Shown here: in pieces, positions 15,388-20,511 of the stretch | How the letters are laid out: each line of letters begins with the position of its first letter | How positions within the stretch are numbered: position 1 is the stretch's first letter | Source of the DNA: JAHJFW01 sp038065635 | GTDB lineage: Bacteria > Patescibacteriota > Patescibacteriia > 2-12-FULL-60-25 | Direction: 5' to 3' | NCBI GenBank assembly: GCA_038065635.1 | Contig: JBBTQP010000079.1 | Location: 1 to 20,511, forward strand | DNA length: 20,511 nt | Position numbers and translations under genes: made by a program | Notes under the pieces: model-generated | The model's database searches: none | Told to the model about the DNA's origin: nothing | Seen by the model: only the letters and a program-made list of their open reading frames with translations

Positions 15388-16445
15388 TGAGGCGCATTAT
15401 TAACATAGGGGGACGACAAGTTGGCGACGGCAAACCGGTTTTTGTTATAGCCGAAACAGGTGTTAATCATAACGGAAAACTCGAATTAGCTTTAAAACTT
15501 ATTGATGCGGCTGCCGAAGCTGGTGCAGATGCAGTTAAATTTCAAACTTTCAAAGCTGAAGATGTGGTAATAAATGAGGCGGAGATGGCTGATTACCAAA
15601 AAAAGAATCTTGGTAAGACTTATTCACAGCAAGCTTTACTCAAAGAGCTGGAATTGTCGGAAGATTGGTATCCACAACTTATTGCGCGTTGCCGTAAAAA
15701 AAGTATCCTTTTCCTGTCAACACCTCACGGAGGTCCAAAGAGCGCGGATTTTCTCTGCTCGCTTGATCATGTTGCCTATAAAATTGGCTCGGGTGATTTA
15801 ACGAATCTACCATTTTTGCGTCATGTCGCTGCATTCGGAAGACCTATGATTGTTTCTACTGGCATGGCAACGCTCGACGAAGTTCGCGAGGCTGTAACAT
15901 GTATTGAAGACGTTGGTAATAATCAAATCGTTTTGCTTCATTGCACCACGAATTATCCATGCCCTTCAGAAGAGGCCAATATCCGCATGCTCCAGAATCT
16001 GGCTGAAAATTTTCCTTATCCTGTCGGTTACTCGGATAATTCACATTACCCGTTGTATTCACGTGTGGCTGTGGCGCTCGGAGCATGTATGATTGAAAAA
16101 CATTTCACACTTGATAGAACTTTGCCTGGACCTGATCATCGGGCTTCCTGCGAACCCTATGAGTTTCGTCTTATGGTAGAGGATGTGCGCCTGATCCCTG
16201 TGATTTTAGGAAATTCCGAAAAACAACCAACTGAGAGTGAGTTGCGTATGCGTGATACGGTTAGGAAGAGCATTGTTAGCGCCTGCACAATTAAACAAGG
16301 TGAATTATTTACTAAAGAAAATATAGGCATTAAACGTCCTGGTACTGGTTTACACCCTCGTCTGTATGAACGAATGATCGGTAAAAAAGCTGTCAGAGAT
16401 ATCCCGTCTGATAACTTGTTGCATGAATATGATTTCATCGATTAA
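15387..16445 (+). CDS. neuB: Nonulosonic acid synthase (NeuB/LegI family)
   Basis: The 352-residue protein is a full-length NeuB-family synthase. The TIM barrel shows FVIAETGVNHNG (19-30), DAVKFQTF (48-55), YKIGSGDLTNLP (131-142), STGMAT and EKHFTLDR with GPDHRAS (237-254), which bind metal and PEP. Residues about 290-350 form the C-terminal SAF/antifreeze-like domain (RPGTGLHP). It condenses phosphoenolpyruvate with an N-acylated mannosamine-type sugar to make the nine-carbon acid. The upstream route encoded next door predicts 6-deoxy-2,4-diacetamido-mannose as substrate, which would give a legionaminic-type acid. Its last 23 bp overlap the NeuC-like gene. Confidence 0.9.
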   Translation: MRRIINIGGRQVGDGKPVFVIAETGVNHNGKLELALKLIDAAAEAGADAVKFQTFKAEDVVINEAEMADYQKKNLGKTYSQQALLKELELSEDWYPQLIARCRKKSILFLSTPHGGPKSADFLCSLDHVAYKIGSGDLTNLPFLRHVAAFGRPMIVSTGMATLDEVREAVTCIEDVGNNQIVLLHCTTNYPCPSEEANIRMLQNLAENFPYPVGYSDNSHYPLYSRVAVALGACMIEKHFTLDRTLPGPDHRASCEPYEFRLMVEDVRLIPVILGNSEKQPTESELRMRDTVRKSIVSACTIKQGELFTKENIGIKRPGTGLHPRLYERMIGKKAVRDIPSDNLLHEYDFID

Positions 16446-17589
16446 GAGAAAAACAGTCGCTTATATAAGTGGCACTCGAGCCGACTTTGGTTTAATGACA
16501 CCAATTCTTAAAGCTATTCATAATCATTCCGATCTAGAATTGCTGTCATATGCAACCGGAATGCACCTGATGCCGGCTTATGGAGAAACGATTCATGAAG
16601 TTGAGGCGATTTTTCCGGATACGAAAAGAATTGAAGCAGTTTTTGGTATCAAAGATCCGACCGGTACGGTTAGATTCGCCGCCGATTATTTTCATAAAAT
16701 TACCGATGAATTAATTCAAACTAAGCCTGAAATAATACTGATTTTAGGGGATCGAATAGAGATGTTATATAGCGCTTTGGCGGCTTTTTCGCTAGGGGTT
16801 CCTATAGCACATGTTCATGGCGGTGATAAAACTCAAACTGTGGATGATGCATATCGGCATGCTATAACCAAATTGGCGCATGTGCATCTGCCAGCTACTC
16901 AAGAAGCCGCAGACCGCATAAAGAAACTTGGCGAGGAAGAGTGGCGTATTCATTTAGTGGGTGCTCCGGCTTTGGATGCGATACTGCATGAAAAATTACC
17001 AACTCGTGAGGAACTTTTTCGTGATTTAGGATTGGATTTGGGTGATAAGGTGATACTTGTGACACAGCATCCCGTGAGCGAAGATACGGACGGATCTAGC
17101 AGCCAGATTAATGAAACACTGGAAGCTGTTAAGAGTTTTAATTTACCGGTTGTTGTGACATATCCTAATGCGGATACCGGATCACAAGCTATGATTGACG
17201 TTATTGAACGAGAGCGTCAGAATTCTAAGTTTAAGATTTTTAAAAATTTGGCATACACAAATTTTTTAGCATTAGAACGGGAGGCGACGGTGTGGGTGGG
17301 TAATTCAAGCGGAGCAATGATTGAGTCCGCGTCTTTTGGAACACCGGTTGTCAATATCGGTGGTCGCCAAGCCGGTCGAGCTAGAGGTGCTAATGTAATT
17401 GATGTCCATTATGATCGTGATCAAATTAGGCGAGCGATAGAGCGGTCATTGAACGATCTTGATTATCGAGCTACTCTGAAGAATATCGTTAATCTTTGGG
17501 GCGATGGGCAGACAGGCGGACGCGTCGCCAATATTTTAGCAAATCTCGAAATTAATCGACGGCTATTGGAAAAACAAATTACGTATTAA
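16423..17589 (+). CDS. neuC: Hydrolysing UDP-sugar 2-epimerase (NeuC/LegG family)
   Basis: The 388-residue GT-B-fold protein has SGTRADFGLM (16-25), ILGDR (107-111), HVHGGDKTQTVDDAYRHAITK (130-150), a TYPNADTGS segment and the C-terminal VGNSSGAMIES followed by FGTPVVNIGGRQAGR. These are the marks of hydrolysing UDP-GlcNAc 2-epimerases, which release UDP and invert C2. In this operon it probably acts on UDP-2,4-diacetamido-2,4,6-trideoxyglucose (LegG role) rather than UDP-GlcNAc. The usual HGGE carries Asp here (D135), a conservative change. The ATG at 16423 lies inside the end of the synthase gene (23-bp overlap); a second ATG at 16429 is also possible. Confidence 0.87.
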   Translation: MNMISSIKRKTVAYISGTRADFGLMTPILKAIHNHSDLELLSYATGMHLMPAYGETIHEVEAIFPDTKRIEAVFGIKDPTGTVRFAADYFHKITDELIQTKPEIILILGDRIEMLYSALAAFSLGVPIAHVHGGDKTQTVDDAYRHAITKLAHVHLPATQEAADRIKKLGEEEWRIHLVGAPALDAILHEKLPTREELFRDLGLDLGDKVILVTQHPVSEDTDGSSSQINETLEAVKSFNLPVVVTYPNADTGSQAMIDVIERERQNSKFKIFKNLAYTNFLALEREATVWVGNSSGAMIESASFGTPVVNIGGRQAGRARGANVIDVHYDRDQIRRAIERSLNDLDYRATLKNIVNLWGDGQTGGRVANILANLEINRRLLEKQITY

Positions 17590-17590
17590 T

Positions 17591-17986
17591 ATGTCAGATA
17601 GATTTACCGACTGGCAATCGCCACAAATTGAAGAAGGTAAACTCACCAAATGGAATTGGTTGGTGCAGTATGTAGAGAATTTGAGACTTGGAATGCATAC
17701 GGATATCGGTGCATTTACATATATCAACGCCAAGTATGGAGTGACTATTGAAGATGAAGTTCAAATCGGATCCCACTGTTCCATTTACTCACTTTCAACG
17801 ATTGATAATAAAACCGGTGCAGTCGTATTAAAGAGAAATTGTCGCGTAGGAACGCATTCTGTAGTAATGCCCGGTGTGACTATTGGTGAAAATTCCATTA
17901 TTGGTGCTTGTAGTTTTGTTAATCAAGATATACCGCCAAATACCATAGCCTACGGAGTTCCGGCCAAAGTCGCGCGTCTATTATGA
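17591..17986 (+). CDS. Left-handed beta-helix (hexapeptide-repeat) acyltransferase
   Basis: The 131-residue protein is almost entirely hexapeptide repeats (IGAFTYI, VTIEDEVQIGSHCSIYS, VVLKRNCRVGTHSVVMPGVTIGENSIIGACSFV), ending with the usual YGVPAKVARLL cap. Histidines in GSHCS and GTHSV are candidates for the catalytic base. Placed directly before the DegT aminotransferase and dehydratase, it most likely N-acetylates the 4-amino group of the UDP-sugar (PglD/LegH role). It is shorter than PglD-type enzymes and lacks their N-terminal UDP-sugar-binding domain, so sugar recognition must differ. It starts 1 bp after the NeuC stop and overlaps the next gene by 4 bp. Confidence 0.8.
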   Translation: MSDRFTDWQSPQIEEGKLTKWNWLVQYVENLRLGMHTDIGAFTYINAKYGVTIEDEVQIGSHCSIYSLSTIDNKTGAVVLKRNCRVGTHSVVMPGVTIGENSIIGACSFVNQDIPPNTIAYGVPAKVARLL

Positions 17987-19104
17987 TTCGATACCAAATA
18001 GCCAAACCATATATCGATCGGGAAGATATCAATGGAGTGATCCGTGTTATGGAAAGCGGATTTTTGAGTTTGGGTCCAGTTCATAAGCAGTTTGAAGAAA
18101 AATTCGCTGAAAAAGTCGGAACTCGATTCGCCTGTTCGGTATCAAGCGGAACAGCGGCGCTTCATCTGGCGATGATCGCCGGTGGCATTGGACCAGGGGA
18201 TGAAGTGATTACACCGCCTTTTTCATTTATCGCATCAGCCAACTGTATCTTGTATGTTGGAGCAAGACCGGTTTTTGTAGATGTCGATCCAATAACATAC
18301 AACCTTGATCCAAATAAAATCGAGGAAAAGATTACGGATAAAACCAAGGCTATTTTGGTGGTGCATATTTTTGGTCAGTCGGCAGATATGGATCCGATTA
18401 TAAAGCTGGCTGAAAAATATAATTTAAAGATTATCGAGGATGCTTGCGAATCTATCGGAGCAAGCTATAAAGGACGACAGGTCGGCACCTTTGGTGAGTC
18501 GGCTGTTTTTGCTTTTTATCCTAATAAGCAAATGACTACCGGAGAAGGGGGGATGCTTGTAACTGATGATCGAGCTATTTATTCATTGGCAAAGAGCTTG
18601 AGTAATCAAGGAAGATCTTCGGATATGCAATGGCTTGATCATGAACGATTGGGTTATAATTATCGGATGGATGAAATGAGTGCTTCTTTAGGCTTGACAC
18701 AGCTCCAAAAAATTGATTTCCTAATCAGCGAACGTTGCAAGATTGCCGGTTGGTATGACCAAGCTTTGGCCGCATATTCCGATTTGATTCAGATTCCGCA
18801 AACGGCAATTGGAAATACGCACACGTATTTTGTTTACGTAGTAACTTTAAAAACGAATGAGAAAATCAGAGACAGTGTCATTCTTGATTTAAAGAATGAA
18901 GGAATACAGACCAAGCCATACCTTCCTTCAATTCACCTCCTCAGTTTTTATAAAGACCGTTTTGGTTATCATGAAGGGGACTATCCAATTTCGGAAAAAA
19001 TTAGCTCGACAAGCCTTTCATTACCAATATACATTGGATTAAATCAGTCAGATATAGAAAATATTTGCTCCACATTAAATCAGGTATTGATGAAATATGC
19101 TTAA
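17983..19104 (+). CDS. DegT/DnrJ/EryC1-family nucleotide-sugar aminotransferase (LegC/PglE-like)
   Basis: The 373-residue protein has the complete sugar-aminotransferase fold: SVSSGTAALHLA (52-63) for cofactor phosphate, IIEDACESIGASYKG (150-164) with the PLP-contacting Asp, and the Schiff-base lysine in FYPNKQMTTGEGG (K182). GYNYRMDEMSASLGLTQL follows as in all family members. It transfers an amino group, usually from glutamate, to C4 of the UDP-4-keto-6-deoxy-HexNAc made by the next gene product. It overlaps the acyltransferase gene by 4 bp and the dehydratase gene by 8 bp, which supports three consecutive steps. Confidence 0.88.
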   Translation: MIRYQIAKPYIDREDINGVIRVMESGFLSLGPVHKQFEEKFAEKVGTRFACSVSSGTAALHLAMIAGGIGPGDEVITPPFSFIASANCILYVGARPVFVDVDPITYNLDPNKIEEKITDKTKAILVVHIFGQSADMDPIIKLAEKYNLKIIEDACESIGASYKGRQVGTFGESAVFAFYPNKQMTTGEGGMLVTDDRAIYSLAKSLSNQGRSSDMQWLDHERLGYNYRMDEMSASLGLTQLQKIDFLISERCKIAGWYDQALAAYSDLIQIPQTAIGNTHTYFVYVVTLKTNEKIRDSVILDLKNEGIQTKPYLPSIHLLSFYKDRFGYHEGDYPISEKISSTSLSLPIYIGLNQSDIENICSTLNQVLMKYA

Positions 19105-20155
19105 TGAATTCAAGGGTAAACGTATTTTAGTAACCGGTGGAACAGGGTCGATTGGATTTAATATTGTCCGTCAACTGCTTCAGTTTGAACCGAAGCAGAT
19201 TCGCATATTTAGTCGCGACGACAGTAAGCAGTTTCAAGCACGCATTCGGTTAGATAACGATCCACGGGTGAGCATGCTTCTTGGCGACGTGCGCGACAAA
19301 GATCGGCTCCGAATGGCAATGGAAGGCATCGACATTGTTTTTCATGCTGCGGCTTTGAAACACGTTCTTGGGAGCGAGAATAATCCGTTCGAAGCTGTAA
19401 AAACGAACGTGATTGGAACGCAAAACGTGATTGAGTGCGCACTCGAGAATAAGGTTGAAAAAGTGGTTGGGATTTCGACGGACAAGGCTGCGGATCCGAC
19501 AAGCGTGCTTGGATGCACGAAGCTCCTTGCGGAAAAGCTTATGTCGTCAACATTAAACTATAAAGGCTCGAAACAGACGAGATTCTGTTTTGTTAGATTC
19601 GGGAACGTTATTGGTACGCGCGGTTCCGTTATCCCACTTTTTTGTCGCCAGATTAAACAAGGCGGACCCATTACTTTGACTGATCCCGGTATGCATCGGT
19701 TTTTTATGTCTATTGATCAAGCTGTTAATTTGATCTTTAGAGCAACGGAGACGATGAAAGATCGCGAAGTGTTTATTTTAAAGATGCCGATCATCAAGAT
19801 CAGCGATTTGGCGCAGGCGTTAATTGAAGTTTATGCTCCGAAATACGGATATGAACCCGCGGCAATAAAAATCAAAGATATTGGAAAGATAAACGGAGAG
19901 CGGATGCATGAAAAACTTGTCGGGAGGGATGAGTGTTTCAATGCGCTTGAGATGCCGGAAATGTTTATTTTGAAGCCATTTTTAAATGTCACGGACACAC
20001 CGGTTCAAGATGATGAATATCCGGGCGCGAAACGTATAGATCCGAATGAGTACTCGACGGAAACCCTCGAACTTCAAAAAAATCTTCTTACTCGCGATCA
20101 GATAGTTGATCTTCTCAAGCGAAACGAAGCATATATTGAGGAATCTATTTTTTAA
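19097..20155 (+). CDS. UDP-HexNAc 4,6-dehydratase (CapD/PglF/PseB family, short form)
   Basis: The 352-residue SDR lacks the N-terminal membrane domain of WbpM/PglF and is of PseB/FlaA1 size. GGTGSIG lies at 14-20, AAALKHV near 84-90 and ISTDKAADPTSVLGCTK near 126-142. By spacing, D129, K130 and K142 match FlaA1 Asp132, Lys133 and Lys145, but the catalytic Tyr141 position is Leu138. Retaining PglF/WbpM-type enzymes carry a non-Tyr residue (Met) there, so this may be a retaining dehydratase giving the xylo-4-keto sugar needed for the bacillosamine/legionaminic route. It begins the pathway although it lies near the 3' end of the operon. Confidence 0.85.
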   Translation: MLNEFKGKRILVTGGTGSIGFNIVRQLLQFEPKQIRIFSRDDSKQFQARIRLDNDPRVSMLLGDVRDKDRLRMAMEGIDIVFHAAALKHVLGSENNPFEAVKTNVIGTQNVIECALENKVEKVVGISTDKAADPTSVLGCTKLLAEKLMSSTLNYKGSKQTRFCFVRFGNVIGTRGSVIPLFCRQIKQGGPITLTDPGMHRFFMSIDQAVNLIFRATETMKDREVFILKMPIIKISDLAQALIEVYAPKYGYEPAAIKIKDIGKINGERMHEKLVGRDECFNALEMPEMFILKPFLNVTDTPVQDDEYPGAKRIDPNEYSTETLELQKNLLTRDQIVDLLKRNEAYIEESIF

Positions 20156-20158
20156 TTC

Positions 20159-20511
20159 ATGAAGCTGATTGAGGTTGATGGGAAGCGATTGCTTCGAGAA
20201 ATAGGTATCACCATTCTTGATGGTAGATTTTTTGATTTCATTGAAGATCCACAACCTTTTTTAGAGGATGTTATTTTTCCATGCGTTTTAAAGGCTCAAG
20301 TCCTCCAAGGTAGACGCGGTAAACGCGGATGGATACGGCTATGCGAGAATGTAGATGAGTTGTTGCAAAATTTGGCAGAACTTCGTGAGGAACTTCGTGA
20401 TGTGCCATGCGCAGGGTTTCTTATTGAACCGGAATTGCAACATACATCCGAATGGCTTATTTCAGTGACCATTGATCTTGAACGTGGAATCCCGATTGTG
20501 AATTACTCTGC
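20159..20511 (+). CDS. SucC/ATP-citrate-lyase-like ATP-grasp protein, N-terminal part
   Basis: About 117 codons are visible before the right edge, so the gene is partial. It starts with MKLIEVDGKRLLREIGI, like the first helix of succinyl-CoA ligase beta subunits. It continues with CVLKAQVLQGRRGKRGWIRL (about 42-61), the nucleotide-binding KAQV..GGRGK..G region with one Gly replaced by Arg. Next comes FLIEPELQH...EWLISVTIDL, the hinge strand and following beta segment. The RRGK and FLIEP details look nearer to ATP-citrate lyase. The family makes acyl-CoA thioesters from acids through a phosphohistidine, normally with a CoA-binding partner subunit. It starts 3 bp after the dehydratase stop and so belongs to the operon. 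Supplying an acyl-CoA donor for sugar N-acylation is a guess. Confidence 0.75.
   Translation, partial: MKLIEVDGKRLLREIGITILDGRFFDFIEDPQPFLEDVIFPCVLKAQVLQGRRGKRGWIRLCENVDELLQNLAELREELRDVPCAGFLIEPELQHTSEWLISVTIDLERGIPIVNYS

Noticed and set aside
9809..20155. Pseudaminic acid pathway
   Set aside because: The hydrolysing step is a NeuC/LegG-type epimerase and not a PseG-type hydrolase, and the dehydratase lacks the PseB tyrosine; legionaminic-type is the better fit, though the GNAT gene is PseH-like in fold.

Overview
The window is a surface-polysaccharide / nonulosonic-acid locus of a bacterium. It holds 19 complete genes and two partial ones, one cut at each window edge. There are no RNA genes, insertion sequences or CRISPR arrays that I can see. 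UGA is used as an ordinary stop. Almost no gene has a recognisable Shine-Dalgarno sequence, genes are tightly packed and often overlap, and base composition looks moderate. These traits and the gene content would fit an environmental, possibly Patescibacteria/CPR-type, genome, but nothing in the window is a taxonomic marker, so that assignment is a weak inference.

Left half (1-9100), mixed strands: a GT4-type glycosyltransferase (partial, minus); an RmlD-like reductase and a TylC3/NovU-type sugar C-methyltransferase (plus, coupled); a nucleotide-sugar 6-dehydrogenase and an extended SDR epimerase/dehydratase (minus); a membrane-tethered methyltransferase (minus) divergent from a Wzx-type flippase (plus); and a large KpsC/KpsS-like glycosyltransferase (minus). 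These genes make, modify, transfer and flip glycan units. No Wzy polymerase is visible.

Right half (9232-20511), one plus-strand run with gaps of no more than about 31 bp and many overlaps: GNAT acetyltransferase, WbpG/PseA-type N-acetyl-sugar amidotransferase, HisH-like glutaminase, HisF-like ammonia-donor subunit, CMP-nonulosonate synthetase (NeuA/LegF), class III PLP aminotransferase of the GSA-aminomutase family, Gfo/Idh/MocA oxidoreductase, nonulosonate synthase (NeuB/LegI), hydrolysing 2-epimerase (NeuC/LegG), left-handed beta-helix acyltransferase, DegT-family aminotransferase (LegC/PglE-like), UDP-HexNAc 4,6-dehydratase (CapD/PglF/PseB family), and the start of a SucC/ATP-citrate-lyase-like ATP-grasp protein.

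Read from the 3' end backwards, the last genes give a complete route: UDP-GlcNAc, 4-keto-6-deoxy sugar, 4-amino sugar, diacetamido (bacillosamine-like) sugar, hydrolysis/2-epimerisation to the 6-deoxy-mannosamine derivative, condensation with PEP, CMP activation. This is the UDP route to a legionaminic-type acid. The WbpG/HisH/HisF-like trio would turn an N-acetyl group into an acetamidino group. The GSA-aminomutase-like/Gfo-Idh pair sits inside the module without an assigned step, and the ATP-grasp acyl-CoA-synthetase-like protein may supply an acyl donor. These three modification blocks are the most interesting part of the window.
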